Positions 46,406 through 55,684 of a DNA stretch of 64,000 nucleotides are shown piece after piece (within the stretch, counting starts at the first letter, position 1; each line of letters opens with the position of its first letter). The notes beneath the pieces were generated by a model. The model had not been told where the DNA came from. It saw only the letters and a program-made list of their open reading frames with translations, and searched no databases. The translations under genes were made by a program, and so were the position numbers. The DNA comes from an uncultured Pseudomonas sp. (lineage in GTDB: Bacteria; Pseudomonadota; Gammaproteobacteria; Pseudomonadales; Pseudomonadaceae), in assembly GCF_946885955.1 (NCBI RefSeq), contig NZ_CAMPHI010000031.1, forward strand, positions 1-64,000, written 5' to 3'.

Positions 46406-48514
46406 ATGACCAAGACCCTCCATCACCGCGCGTGCCATCTGTGCGAAGCCATTTGTGGCCTGACCATCGAAACCGAACAGCAAGCTGACGGTTCTACCCT
46501 GATCCGCTCGATCAAGGGCGATGCCCAGGACAGCTTCAGTCGCGGGCACATCTGCCCCAAGGCAGTGGCGCTGCAGGATATCCAGAACGATCCCGACCGT
46601 TTGCGTCAGCCCATGCGCCGCGTAGGTAGTGAGTGGCAAGCGATCGAATGGGAGGAGGCCTTTGCCCTGGTCGCCGAGCGCCTCGGCGATATCCAGGCCC
46701 GACATGGCGCCAATGCCGTGGCTACCTACCAGGGCAACCCCAGCGTGCATAACTATGGGCTGCTGACCCATAGCAACTACTTTCTCGGCCTGCTGAAAAC
46801 CCGCAGCCGCTTCTCCGCCACCTCGGTGGACCAATTGCCGCATCACCTGGTCAGCCAGCAGATGTACGGCCACGGCTTCCTTCTGCCGATCTGCGATATC
46901 GACCACACCGACTTCATGCTGATCCTCGGCGGCAACCCCTTGGCGTCCAACGGCAGCATCATGACCGTACCGGATGTGGAGAAGCGCCTGAAAGCGATCA
47001 AGACGCGCGGCGGCAAGGTGGTGGTGGTCGACCCACGTCGCAGCGAAACCGCGGCGATTGCCGACCAGCATGTATTCGTGCGCCCCGGCGAGGATGCCGC
47101 GCTGCTGTTCGGCCTGCTCAATACCCTGTTCGAAGAAGGCCTGACCCGTGCCAGCCATCTGCCGGTCGTCGGCCTGGACGAGGCCCGCCAAGTCATGGCC
47201 GGCTTCACCGCCGAAGCCATGAGTCCGCGTTGTGGTGTGCCCGCCGAAACCATCCGCCAGTTGGCCCGCGATTTCGCCGCCGCCGACAAGGCTGTGTGCT
47301 ATGGCCGTATGGGTGTCTCCACCCAGGCTTTCGGTACGCTTTGCCATTGGCTGATCCAGTTGATCAACCTGGTTACCGGCAACACCGACCGCGAAGGCGG
47401 AGCGCTGTGCACCGAGGCGGCGATCGATCTGACCACCTCCAGTTCCGGCACCCACTTCGCCCGCTGGCGCAGTCGTGTCTCCGGCTTGCCGGAATATGGC
47501 GGCGAGTTGCCGGTCGCGGCCCTGGCCGAGGAAATGCTGACGCCGGGCGAGGGGCAGATCCGCGCCCTGGTCACGGTCGCCGGCAACCCGGTGCTTTCGA
47601 CCCCCAACGGCCGCCAGCTGGAACAGGCGCTCGATGGCCTGGAGTTCATGCTCAGCATCGACACCTATATCAACGAAACCACCCGTTATGCCGACTTGAT
47701 CCTGCCGCCGACCGGGCCGCTGGAACACGATCATTACGATCTGACCTTCAACAGTTTCGCTGTGCGCAACGTCGCCCGTTTCAACCAGCCGGTGCTGGAA
47801 AAGCCGGCCGGCGCGCTGCATGACTGGGAAATCTTCGTCGGCCTGGCCAAGGCCCTCGCCGGCAAGCTCGGCGTCGAATTGAAGCCGACCACGGAGCCGG
47901 CGCAGATCATCGACATGGGCCTGCGTATGGGCCGCTATGGCGACAAGTCCGAGCACAAGCTGTCTCTTGCCACGCTGCTGGAGCATCCTCACGGTATTGA
48001 TCTGGGGCCGCTCAAGCCCAACCTGGCGGCGCGTTTGCGCACCCCGGACCAACACGTCCAGGCCGCTCCCGCCTTGCTCCTGAGCGACTTGCCACGTTTC
48101 GCCGCGCAGCCGCTGCCCGGGGCCGACGAACTGTTGTTGATCGGGCGTCGGCATGTGCGCAGCAATAATTCCTGGATGCACAACTACCATCGTCTGGTGA
48201 AAGGCAAGCCGCGCCACCAGTTGTTGATGAACCCGGCGGATTTGCAGCAGCGCGGTCTCGCCGATGGCCAATTGGTCTGTGTGCGCTCGCGGGTCGGCGC
48301 GATCGAAGTGGAAGTCGCCGCCAGCGACGAGATGATGCCCGGTGTGGTCAGCTTGCCCCACGGCTGGGGCCATGCGCGGCCGGGCGTGCAGATGACCATC
48401 GCCAGCGCGCAGCCCGGCGCCAGCGCCAACGACCTGACCGACGAACGCCAACTCGATGCGCTGTCCGGCAACGCCGCGCTCAATGGCGTGCCGGTCGAGG
48501 TCTGCGCCGCCTGA
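46406..48514 (+). CDS. Molybdopterin oxidoreductase catalytic subunit
   Basis: A 702-residue molybdenum/tungsten bis-molybdopterin enzyme. A [4Fe-4S] cluster is set by C10, C13, C17 and C50. Later cofactor motifs are GGNPLASNGSIM, VVVDPRRSETAA and, at the C-terminus, GVVSLPHGWGHARPGVQM. The segment that often holds a Cys or Sec metal ligand reads SATSVDQLPHH, so Ser or another residue would bind. No second subunit or maturation gene is adjacent. Substrate unknown. Confidence 0.85.
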   Translation: MTKTLHHRACHLCEAICGLTIETEQQADGSTLIRSIKGDAQDSFSRGHICPKAVALQDIQNDPDRLRQPMRRVGSEWQAIEWEEAFALVAERLGDIQARHGANAVATYQGNPSVHNYGLLTHSNYFLGLLKTRSRFSATSVDQLPHHLVSQQMYGHGFLLPICDIDHTDFMLILGGNPLASNGSIMTVPDVEKRLKAIKTRGGKVVVVDPRRSETAAIADQHVFVRPGEDAALLFGLLNTLFEEGLTRASHLPVVGLDEARQVMAGFTAEAMSPRCGVPAETIRQLARDFAAADKAVCYGRMGVSTQAFGTLCHWLIQLINLVTGNTDREGGALCTEAAIDLTTSSSGTHFARWRSRVSGLPEYGGELPVAALAEEMLTPGEGQIRALVTVAGNPVLSTPNGRQLEQALDGLEFMLSIDTYINETTRYADLILPPTGPLEHDHYDLTFNSFAVRNVARFNQPVLEKPAGALHDWEIFVGLAKALAGKLGVELKPTTEPAQIIDMGLRMGRYGDKSEHKLSLATLLEHPHGIDLGPLKPNLAARLRTPDQHVQAAPALLLSDLPRFAAQPLPGADELLLIGRRHVRSNNSWMHNYHRLVKGKPRHQLLMNPADLQQRGLADGQLVCVRSRVGAIEVEVAASDEMMPGVVSLPHGWGHARPGVQMTIASAQPGASANDLTDERQLDALSGNAALNGVPVEVCAA

Positions 48515-48660
48515 GTCGGTGAACGGTTGCGTGCCCCCTGATGGTGGCGCGCTGGCGATCGAACCTGTCGGGCCAAGGCCGAGCATTGCGCCCGGCTTTT
48601 CGCTACAATGCCGCCACCGTGCCGACCCGTGAGTCGGAAAGTTTAGACCTGAGGTGCCCC

Positions 48661-48987
48661 ATGGATATCATCGAAACCATCAAAGAGCAGATCGCCAACA
48701 ACACCGTTCTGCTGTACATGAAAGGCTCGCCGAACGCTCCGCAGTGCGGCTTTTCCTCCAAGGCGGCGCAGGCTGTCATGGCCTGCGGCGAAAAATTCGC
48801 CTACGTCGACATCCTGCAAAACCCGGATATTCGCGCCAACCTGCCGAAATACGCCAATTGGCCGACGTTCCCGCAGCTGTGGGTCGGTGGTGAGCTGGTC
48901 GGCGGCAGCGATATCGTCGCCGAGATGTTCGAAAAGGGCGAGCTGCAGACCCTGATCAAGAGCGCCGTGAACAAAACCGACGCTTAA
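48661..48987 (+). CDS. grxD: Monothiol glutaredoxin GrxD
   Basis: A 108-residue CGFS-type glutaredoxin (C29-G-F-S32) that carries [2Fe-2S] clusters. KGSPNAPQCGFS and TFPQLWVGGELVGGSDIV are diagnostic. ATG 48661 follows GAGG. It precedes the iron-storage genes. Confidence 0.95.
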   Translation: MDIIETIKEQIANNTVLLYMKGSPNAPQCGFSSKAAQAVMACGEKFAYVDILQNPDIRANLPKYANWPTFPQLWVGGELVGGSDIVAEMFEKGELQTLIKSAVNKTDA

Positions 48988-49103
48988 GAGATTGTGAAAA
49001 AACTCCCGCCTACTGCGACCGCCTCCAAACGCCCGCTGCGCGCCTTGCCGCGAACGCCTGGAGACGCTCTCTCGCGACGGCGCTCGTTATTTTCACAACC
49101 TCT
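48987..49103. repeat. Long-range inverted repeat after grxD
   Basis: AGAGATTGTGAAAA (48987-49000) pairs with TTTTCACAACCTCT (49090-49103) with one mismatch, 89 bases apart; the interval is GC-rich and may fold. It begins at the last base of the grxD stop codon. Confidence 0.55.
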
Positions 49104-49122
49104 GAGTCGAGTTGCATAAACG

Positions 49123-49149
49123 ACAAACCCCGCCTGGTGCGGGGTTTGT
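49123..49149. terminator. Bidirectional terminator between grxD and bfr
   Basis: ACAAACCCCGC, loop CTGGT, GCGGGGTTTGT: an 11-bp perfect stem between convergent genes, with T-rich flanks. Confidence 0.8.
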
Positions 49150-49176
49150 TGTTTATGGCGCAGGCGGTTTGCCGCG

Positions 49177-49647
49177 TTATTCGTCCATCTGCGATTGCAG
49201 GTAGTTCTGCAGGCCGACCTTGCCGATCAGGCCCAGCTGGGTTTCCAGCCAGTCGATGTGATCTTCTTCCGAACAGAGAATCTCTTCCAGCAGTTCGCGG
49301 CTGGCGTAGTCACCGATGCTTTCGCAGTAGGCGATGGCGGCTTTCAGGTCGACATGCGCCTTGTGTTCGATCTTCAGGTCGCATTCGAGCATTTCCTGGG
49401 TGTTCTCACCGATCAGGATCTTGCCCAGATCCTGCAGGTTGGGCAGACCTTCGAGAAACAGGATGCGCTTGATCAGCTTGTCCGCATGCTTCATCTCGTC
49501 GATGGACTCGTGGTACTCGTGTTCGCCGAGCTTCTTCAGGCCCCAGTCCTCATACATGCGCGCGTGCAGGAAGTACTGGTTGATCGCGACCAGCTCGTTA
49601 CCGAGGATCTTGTTCAGATGCTGGATGACTTTCTTGTCGCCTTTCAT
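49177..49647 (-). CDS. bfr: Bacterioferritin
   Basis: A 156-residue heme-containing iron-storage subunit (24-mer shell). Ferroxidase ligands E18, E51, H54, E127 and H130 and the heme ligand M52 can be read directly. Start ATG 49647, [12 protein letters not shown]. It is convergent with grxD and next to bfd, so the pair handles iron storage and release. Confidence 0.95.
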   Translation of the reverse strand: MKGDKKVIQHLNKILGNELVAINQYFLHARMYEDWGLKKLGEHEYHESIDEMKHADKLIKRILFLEGLPNLQDLGKILIGENTQEMLECDLKIEHKAHVDLKAAIAYCESIGDYASRELLEEILCSEEDHIDWLETQLGLIGKVGLQNYLQSQMDE

Positions 49648-49798
49648 GTCCGATTCTGCCTTGTGGGGAGTTAGCGGAAAATTCTGGTCCGGCAATTAGC
49701 GCCTGTCAAATCTAAGTATTTGAAAATAATATGAAAAACAATAGAAATAAGAATGATTAGACTCCGTATCCGGTGCATAAGCGCTTGAATTCAGGGCA

Positions 49799-49825
49799 TA
49801 AAAAAACCGGACATGAAGTCCGGTT
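49799..49825 (-). terminator. Terminator of bfd
   Basis: On the minus strand AACCGGAC (49825-49818), loop, GTCCGGTT (49812-49805), then a run of T. It follows the bfd stop by 18 bases. The remainder of 49648-49798 is AT-rich promoter-like DNA for bfr. Confidence 0.75.
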
Positions 49826-49842
49826 CTGCTCCTGCGGCTGGA

Positions 49843-50061
49843 TCAAGCGGCAACAAAATTGGCGGGGTAGGCCAGGCTCACGTGATTGCCCTGCAGATCA
49901 TTCAACGTATCGCGCACCACCTGCTTGGCCAGGCATGCGCATTTACCGCATTGGCTGGCAACCCCGAGGGTGTTGCGTACATCGCGATAGCTGCAGCAGC
50001 CATCATAGATGGCTTCGCGTATTTGACCGTCGGTAACACCTTCGCAGAGACAGACGTACAT
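49843..50061 (-). CDS. bfd: Bacterioferritin-associated ferredoxin Bfd
   Basis: A 72-residue [2Fe-2S] ferredoxin that reduces bacterioferritin to mobilise iron. Cluster ligands C4, C6, C38 and C41 are all present (VCLCEG and SQCGKC). A Fur-like sequence lies 38-56 bases before the ATG, consistent with induction under iron limitation. It is divergent from the peroxiredoxin gene. Confidence 0.95.
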   Translation of the reverse strand: MYVCLCEGVTDGQIREAIYDGCCSYRDVRNTLGVASQCGKCACLAKQVVRDTLNDLQGNHVSLAYPANFVAA

Positions 50062-50098
50062 GGGGGACCCATCGCTGAAGAATGACTATGGGTTGGAT

Positions 50099-50117
50099 GC
50101 TAATGGTAATGAGAATG
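50099..50117 (-). promoter_or_regulatory. Fur-box-like sequence upstream of bfd
   Basis: GCTAATGGTAATGAGAATG matches the 19-mer GATAATGATAATCATTATC at 13 positions. It sits at the right distance to repress bfd when iron is plentiful. Confidence 0.5.
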
Positions 50118-50327
50118 AATGTCAAAGATGATTCTCTCTCCGGAATAACGATGCGATAAATGGTCGTTGCGGATCCTCGGCGGCGATCCTGTACGGCGCC
50201 AAAAAGCGTTGGGCGGTGCTCAAAATCGGGGTGTATGATGATCGGCCCTGGAATTGCGCGCCGCGCCTTGCGGCCGTTCTGGTTATTCACCCGGCGCGCA
50301 CCAAGTCATGACTCAAGGAGATACTCG

Positions 50328-50930
50328 ATGAGCGTACTCGTAGGTAAGCAAGCCCCGGATTTCGACGTTGCCGCCGTACTGGCCAATGGCGAGATCGTTG
50401 ACAGTTTCACCCTGTCCTCGGCAATCAAGGGCAAATACGGCCTGGTGTTCTTCTACCCGCTGGATTTCACCTTCGTCTGCCCATCCGAACTGATCGCCCT
50501 GGACCACCGTATTCCCGAGTTCCAGGCACGCAATGTCGAAGTAATCGGCGTATCCATCGACTCCCACTTCACCCACAACGCCTGGCGCAACACCCCGGTG
50601 GACAAGGGCGGTATCGGCCCGGTCAAGTACACCCTGGCCGCCGACATCAACCATGCCATCTGCAAGGCCTATGACGTCGAATCCGAAGGCGGCGTAGCTT
50701 TCCGTGGCGCTTTCCTGATCGACACCAATGGCGTCGTGCGTTCGCAGATCGTCAACGACCTGCCGCTGGGCCGCAACATGGACGAGCTGCTGCGTCTGGT
50801 CGATGCCCTGCAGTTCACCGAAGAGCACGGCGAAGTCTGCCCGGCCAACTGGAAGAAGGGCGACAAAGGCATGACCGCTTCGCCGGAAGGCGTGGCCAAG
50901 TACCTGTCCGAGAACGCTGCCAACCTCTAA
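50328..50930 (+). CDS. 2-Cys peroxiredoxin (AhpC/TSA family)
   Basis: A 200-residue thiol peroxidase. The peroxidatic Cys is in FTFVCPSE (C51) and the resolving Cys in GEVCPANW (C172); the C-terminal tail ends SENAANL. ATG 50328 follows AAGGAG. The neighbours are iron-storage genes, and a terminator follows 21 bases later. Confidence 0.94.
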   Translation: MSVLVGKQAPDFDVAAVLANGEIVDSFTLSSAIKGKYGLVFFYPLDFTFVCPSELIALDHRIPEFQARNVEVIGVSIDSHFTHNAWRNTPVDKGGIGPVKYTLAADINHAICKAYDVESEGGVAFRGAFLIDTNGVVRSQIVNDLPLGRNMDELLRLVDALQFTEEHGEVCPANWKKGDKGMTASPEGVAKYLSENAANL

Positions 50931-50944
50931 GGTTTGCGCGTGTT

Positions 50945-50975
50945 CAAAAAAACCGGCCATGCGCCGGTTTTTTTG
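50945..50975 (+). terminator. Terminator after the peroxiredoxin gene
   Basis: AACCGGC (50951-50957), loop CATGC, GCCGGTT (50963-50969), continuing into TTTTT; AAAAAA precedes it, so it could also stop the convergent LysR gene. Confidence 0.85.
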
Positions 50976-51006
50976 TGGCTGTATCCGCTGTTTCGCGCCC
51001 CCTGCT

Positions 51007-51888
51007 TTAGCTGAATCGCGCTACTACGAATTCAACGAACGATTTCAGCTTTGGCGTCATGTTTCTGTGGGAGGGGTAGACCAGGTGCATGGGATACGAG
51101 GGCAACTCATGCTCGGGCAGAATCCTTACCAGCCGCCCCGCCGCGATATCGTCGGCGAGCAGCACTTCCGGTTGCATGATTATGCCCATCCCTCGCAACG
51201 CCGCTGTCCGTAGTGCCTGGCCGTTATTGACTCGCAGGTTGCCCTTGATCTCCACTTCGCGGCTGCTTTCACCATCGGTGAAGCGCCAATGCGTTTGCGC
51301 GATCGAATAGATGAAACCCAAGCAGTTGTGCGTCCCGAGTTGTTCAGGCGTTTGCACGAGGTCGTGCGCTTCGAGGTACGCGGGGGCGGCGCATACCACC
51401 ATGCGATAGGGGCGTAGAGGTCGGGCGATCAGGCTTGAGTCCGGCAGGCTGCCGATACGCACCGCCAGCTCATAACCCTCCTCGACGAGATTGACGATTC
51501 GGTCGTTCAGGGTCAGCTCGATCTGCACGTCGGGATATTGGGCGAGATAGTCATCGATTGCCGCTATGAGTGCGTTGGCACCAAAGGAGACGGGGGCGTT
51601 CATGCGCAGCAGGCCGCGCGGGGTCGCTTGCAATTCGTTGGCGCAGGCATCCGCGGCTTCGACTTCGGCAAGCGCCTGCTTGCAGCGTTGGTAATAGATG
51701 CGCCCGACTTCCGTGAGGCTTTGGCGACGCGTGGTGCGGTTGAGCAGGCGCGTCCCGAGCCGTTCTTCGAGGGCTGCGATGTGCTTGCCGACCATGGTCG
51801 CCGAGATGCGGAAATCTTCCGCCGCCGCAGAAAAACTGCCTTTCTCCACGACCCGTACAAACACCTGCATGCTGGCCAGTCGATCCAC
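51007..51888 (-). CDS. LysR-family regulator (CrgA/AaeR-like)
   Basis: A 293-residue LysR regulator: MDRLASMQVFVRVVEKGSFS then helix-turn-helix AAAEDFRISATMVGKHIAAL, effector domain following. It is divergent from the dinucleotide-binding gene at 52002 and is its likely regulator. Codon use is somewhat less GC-biased than in neighbours, which fits an accessory insertion. Confidence 0.9.
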   Translation of the reverse strand: MDRLASMQVFVRVVEKGSFSAAAEDFRISATMVGKHIAALEERLGTRLLNRTTRRQSLTEVGRIYYQRCKQALAEVEAADACANELQATPRGLLRMNAPVSFGANALIAAIDDYLAQYPDVQIELTLNDRIVNLVEEGYELAVRIGSLPDSSLIARPLRPYRMVVCAAPAYLEAHDLVQTPEQLGTHNCLGFIYSIAQTHWRFTDGESSREVEIKGNLRVNNGQALRTAALRGMGIIMQPEVLLADDIAAGRLVRILPEHELPSYPMHLVYPSHRNMTPKLKSFVEFVVARFS

Positions 51889-51913
51889 TTGATTAATAAC
51901 TCTTGGTTGTTAG

Positions 51914-51939
51914 TGATAAAACATTATCGATATTTATCA
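51914..51939. promoter_or_regulatory. Candidate LysR operator
   Basis: TGATAAA and TTTATCA (51914-51920 and 51933-51939) form a perfect dyad with a 12-base interval whose centre contains the palindrome TATCGATA (51925-51932). It is in the 113-base divergent gap, 25 bases from the regulator's start. Confidence 0.55.
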
Positions 51940-52001
51940 GCTTTCTGTTGCCAATGATACTGGCCGCTCAACGGCGAAAGCCATGGCAATCGGGAGTAGC
52001 A

Positions 52002-52637
52002 ATGAATATCGCAATTATCGGTACGGGAAACATGGCTCAAGGGTTGGCGGTGCTATTCGCCGCCACAGGCGTTGCGCTGACGATAGCCGCGCGTGACTCG
52101 GACAAGGCCGCAAGTCTGGCCGCGCGGATTGGTAACGGCTGCGTTGCCGCGAGCATTGCCGACGCGGTGCATGCCGCGGATATGGTGGTTCTTGCCGTGC
52201 CCTACGGCGCCGTCGACGAGGTGCTGGCACAGGCAAACTGTTGGACCGGTAAGGTGGTGATCGATATCACCAATCCAATCTCGCCCGACTATATGTCGTT
52301 GACCATCGGCCACAGCACCTCTGCGGCTGAAGAAATACAGAAGCGTGCGCCCGGTGCCGTTGTGCTGAAGGCGTTCAATACGATCTTTGCGGAAATGCTG
52401 CTGCACGGGCTTAACCACGATCAGCCGCCAGTTCAGGTGTTCTACGCCACTGACGACGGTGCCGTCGGCGAGCGTTTTGCGACCTTGCTGCAGGCGATGG
52501 GGTTCGCCGCGGTGTATTGCGGGCCGCTGCTGAACGCCCGCTATCTCGAGCCGCTGGCTGAGCTGAATATCCACCTCGGTTATGCCTTGGGCTGGGGAAC
52601 GCTAACGGCACCGGCCTGGATTAAATACGCCGAGTAG
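52002..52637 (+). CDS. NAD(P)-binding oxidoreductase (F420-reductase-like fold)
   Basis: A 211-residue Rossmann protein: nucleotide motif IAIIGTGNMAQGLA (3-16), VVLAVPYGAV and IDITNPIS, then NTIFAEMLLHGL. This is the NPCox/F420:NADP oxidoreductase-like group, common in bacteria without F420 and of uncertain function. The start ATG 52002 fits the fold; it is 69 bases before the MBL-fold gene in one direction. Confidence 0.82.
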   Translation: MNIAIIGTGNMAQGLAVLFAATGVALTIAARDSDKAASLAARIGNGCVAASIADAVHAADMVVLAVPYGAVDEVLAQANCWTGKVVIDITNPISPDYMSLTIGHSTSAAEEIQKRAPGAVVLKAFNTIFAEMLLHGLNHDQPPVQVFYATDDGAVGERFATLLQAMGFAAVYCGPLLNARYLEPLAELNIHLGYALGWGTLTAPAWIKYAE

Positions 52638-52706
52638 AACGGGGCTTTCCGGCTCTGTCGGCTATCGCCCGTTTGGCTTTTGATCGTTACCCATCGGATT
52701 ACCGCC

Positions 52707-53684
52707 ATGAAAAAATACGCTTTTCACATCCCCGTGCTCGTCGCAACGGCATGTCTCGCCTGCGCATCCACTACAGTTGTTGCCGGCTCGCTGGGGGTGT
52801 TCACCTCCGGTACCAACGGCTTCGATACCCACACCTTCTATTATGACGACGGTGAAGAAGTCACCTTGATCGATACGCAGTTCTTGCCGAGTCTCACCGA
52901 GGCGATGGTCGATGAGGTAAAGAGCAAGACCTCATCGCCGATTACCCGGGTTGTCGTGACCCATGCCAATCCGGACAAATTCAATGGCTTGCCTTATCTG
53001 CACGCGCTCGGCGTCGAGTCGGTGACAAGCGCGGCCGTTGCCGCCGATATGCCGCTGGTGCATGCATACAAGGAACGCTTCTGGATCGATGAAGCCCGGG
53101 CGTTCGAGCCCGGTACCTACCCGGCCTTCGAGAATGCCAAAACGGTTTTCAGCAAATCTGCAACGATTGCGCTGAAATCCGGCGAAACCCTTAGCCTGTT
53201 CGAGCTGGATAATCCCGGCGTGGCGAACCATCAGGTTGTGGTGCGCATCGATGAGACGGGTGATTTGATCGTCGGCGATCTGGTGCATACAAACGCCCAT
53301 CTCTGGCTTGAAGGCGGCCTGCGGCAAGGCAAACCGCATGCCGATCTACAGCGTTGGTCCCGCGCGGTCGGTGAGTTGCATGACTTGTCGGCTGGCAAGC
53401 CGGGCGCGAAAGTCTACGGCGGACGTGGCGATTTCATCGCCGTTGACGCTGCTATCAAGGAGCAACAACGCTATTTAACCAAGGCGCAGGCGCTGGTAAC
53501 CGGCTATATCACCGAGCTGGGAGCAAGGAAAGGCGAGTTGCACGATGGGCAAAAGAAGGCGGCGCACTTCCAGGAACTCGAGAAGCGCTTCGCCGCCGCT
53601 TTCCCGGATTACAAGCTGCCTTATATGGTCGGATACAGCGTATACGGACTATTGAATACGCTGACGGAAGAGGTGGCCTTTTAA
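52707..53684 (+). CDS. Secreted MBL-fold protein with degenerate metal motif
   Basis: A 325-residue protein with a signal peptide (about 1-26) and the metallo-beta-lactamase fold (DTHTFYY, VTLIDTQF, VVVTHANPDKFNG, DLIVGDLVHTNAH). The canonical HxHxDH motif reads H86-A-N-P-D90-K, so two of the four His are replaced while the Asp of GDLVH stays. Either it binds one metal, or it has another function. It is paired with the oxidoreductase and LysR genes. Confidence 0.75.
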   Translation: MKKYAFHIPVLVATACLACASTTVVAGSLGVFTSGTNGFDTHTFYYDDGEEVTLIDTQFLPSLTEAMVDEVKSKTSSPITRVVVTHANPDKFNGLPYLHALGVESVTSAAVAADMPLVHAYKERFWIDEARAFEPGTYPAFENAKTVFSKSATIALKSGETLSLFELDNPGVANHQVVVRIDETGDLIVGDLVHTNAHLWLEGGLRQGKPHADLQRWSRAVGELHDLSAGKPGAKVYGGRGDFIAVDAAIKEQQRYLTKAQALVTGYITELGARKGELHDGQKKAAHFQELEKRFAAAFPDYKLPYMVGYSVYGLLNTLTEEVAF

Positions 53685-53706
53685 GGCCATCATGGAGTCC
53701 ACCACC

Positions 53707-53751
53707 TAGCAGACTGTTGAAAAACTACCCGCGTTTTTCAACGGTCTGCTA
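53707..53751. terminator. 18-bp inverted repeat, bidirectional terminator
   Basis: TAGCAGACTGTTGAAAAA (53707-53724) pairs with TTTTTCAACGGTCTGCTA (53734-53751), one G-T mismatch, 9-base loop. It separates convergent genes and has A/T runs at the loop side. Confidence 0.65.
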
Positions 53752-53767
53752 CGCCGGGTAAAGCGCT

Positions 53768-54442
53768 TCAGTCGTCGAATTCTTCCCAGCCGCCCATTTC
53801 CTTCCAGCGGTTGACGATGCCGCAGAACAGTTCCGCGGTTTTCTCGGTGTCATAGCGCGCCGAGTGGGCTTCGCGACCGTCGAACTCGATACCCGCCGCC
53901 TGACAGGCTTTGGCCAATACGGTCTGGCCGTAGGCGAGGCCGGCGAGGGTCGCGGTATCGAAGCTGGAGAAGGGGTGGAAGGGGTTGCGCTTGAGGTCGC
54001 AGCGCGCCACGGCGGCGTTGAGGAAGCCGAGGTCGAAGCTGCTGTTGTGGCCGACCAGAATCGCCCGCTTGCAGCCATTGGCTTTCAGCGACTTGCGCAG
54101 GCCACGGAAAATTTCGCCGAGGGCATGCTCTTCGCTGACCGCCATACGCAGCGGGTGGTCGAGCTTGATGCCGGTAAAATCCAGCGCCGCCTGTTCGATA
54201 TTGGCGCCTTCGAACGGCTCGATGCGGAAGAAGTGGGTGTGCTCGGGGTAGAGGAAGCCTTGCTCGTCCATGGCAACGGTGGTCGCGGCAATTTCCAGCA
54301 GCGCATCGGTGGCGCAGTTGAAACCGCCGGTTTCCACGTCCACGACAACCGGCAGGTAGCCACGAAAGCGCGCGGCCATCGGATGGCGCGGTCCCGAGGG
54401 CGCATTGTTGTCCTGCTCGTCTTCGTACAGGTCTTCGCTCAC
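53768..54442 (-). CDS. rnt: Ribonuclease T
   Basis: A 224-residue DEDDh 3'-5' exonuclease that trims tRNA and other stable RNAs. D35 and E37 (VVVDVETGG), HNSSFDLGF and [12 protein letters not shown] supply the active site. The N-terminal 25 residues are an extra acidic/Pro stretch. GTG start, with GTGA overlap to pyrC. The same pair exists in P. aeruginosa. Confidence 0.94.
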   Translation of the reverse strand: MSEDLYEDEQDNNAPSGPRHPMAARFRGYLPVVVDVETGGFNCATDALLEIAATTVAMDEQGFLYPEHTHFFRIEPFEGANIEQAALDFTGIKLDHPLRMAVSEEHALGEIFRGLRKSLKANGCKRAILVGHNSSFDLGFLNAAVARCDLKRNPFHPFSSFDTATLAGLAYGQTVLAKACQAAGIEFDGREAHSARYDTEKTAELFCGIVNRWKEMGGWEEFDD

Positions 54443-55485
54443 AGGGAGGTCTCCAGCAGGCGCCAGCGCAGGATTTCACCGGCGCGTAGCGGGACTACGC
54501 TCTGGTCGCCCAGGGGCAGGGTGCTTGGTGCGGTCCAGTCTTCGCGCACCAGGGTGATGGTCTCGCTGTTGCGCGGCAGGCCATAGAAGTCCGGGCCGTG
54601 CTGGCTGGCGAAGGCTTCCAGCTTGTCCAGCGCGTTGCGCTGCTCGAACGCTTCGGCATACAGCTCGATGGCGGCATAGGCGGTGTAGCAGCCGGCGCAG
54701 CCGCAAGCGGCTTCCTTAGCGTGCCGGGCATGGGGCGCCGAGTCGGTGCCGAGGAAGAACTTGACGTTGCCACTGGTGGCGGCGTCGAGCAGGGCTTCCT
54801 GGTGCACATTGCGCTTGAGAATCGGCAGGCAGTAAAAATGCGGGCGAATGCCGCCGACCAGCATATGGTTGCGGTTGTACAGCAGGTGGTGGGCGGTAAT
54901 GGTCGCGCCGACGTTGGCCGTGGCGCCTTTGACGAACTCGACCGCGTCACGGGTGGTGATGTGCTCGAACACCACTTTCAGCGTCGGGAAGCGCTCGACC
55001 ACTGGGCTCAGTTGCTCGTCGATAAAGAATTTCTCGCGGTCGAATACATCGACCTCGCCGCGGGTCACTTCACCATGCACCAACAGGGGCAGGCCGACTT
55101 CGGCCATGGCTTCCAGTGCCGGGTAGATTTTCTCGATCGCGGTGACGCCGGAGTCGGAGTTGGTGGTCGCGCCAGCGGGATAGAGCTTGGCCGCATGCAC
55201 GAAACCGGCGGCCTTGGCCTGGCGTACGTCTTCCGGGCTGGTGTTGTCGGTGAGGTAGAGCACCATCAGCGGCTCGAAGCGGCTGCCAGCCGGGCGCGCG
55301 GCCAGGATGCGCTGGCGGTAAGCGTCGGCTTCGGCGGCATTGCGCACCGGCGGCACCAGGTTGGGCATGATGATCGCGCGGCCGAAGGTGCGGGCGACAT
55401 CGGCGACGGTATGCGGCAGTACGGCACCATCGCGCAGGTGAATGTGCCAGTCGTCGGGTCGCAGCAAGGTAAGGCGGTCGGTCAT
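54439..55485 (-). CDS. pyrC: Dihydroorotase PyrC
   Basis: A 348-residue zinc amidohydrolase of pyrimidine synthesis. DWHIHLRDG, the Lys-containing [13 protein letters not shown], and [10 protein letters not shown] give the metal site. ATG 55485 yields the conserved [18 protein letters not shown] start. Confidence 0.96.
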   Translation of the reverse strand: MTDRLTLLRPDDWHIHLRDGAVLPHTVADVARTFGRAIIMPNLVPPVRNAAEADAYRQRILAARPAGSRFEPLMVLYLTDNTSPEDVRQAKAAGFVHAAKLYPAGATTNSDSGVTAIEKIYPALEAMAEVGLPLLVHGEVTRGEVDVFDREKFFIDEQLSPVVERFPTLKVVFEHITTRDAVEFVKGATANVGATITAHHLLYNRNHMLVGGIRPHFYCLPILKRNVHQEALLDAATSGNVKFFLGTDSAPHARHAKEAACGCAGCYTAYAAIELYAEAFEQRNALDKLEAFASQHGPDFYGLPRNSETITLVREDWTAPSTLPLGDQSVVPLRAGEILRWRLLETSL

Positions 55486-55684
55486 GGAGGCTTCCAGGCG
55501 GGTAAAACGTGCGGCGAATGCTACCGGAAAAGCCTTGCCGGGGCACGCCGAAAGCGGCCCTGGAGCGACAAAACGGATCCGACGCTCGGCTTTGCGGTTC
55601 TGCGAGAAAACCAATCAAGCCTCAAGTATTCGCGCGCGCCACCGATACCCAAAGGGAACGCCGTTATTCCTCGTGGAGCCCGCC

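Noticed and set aside
46319..48586. Long minus-strand frame opposite the molybdopterin enzyme
   Set aside because: No domain features, while the plus strand shows an FeS motif and cofactor motifs throughout.
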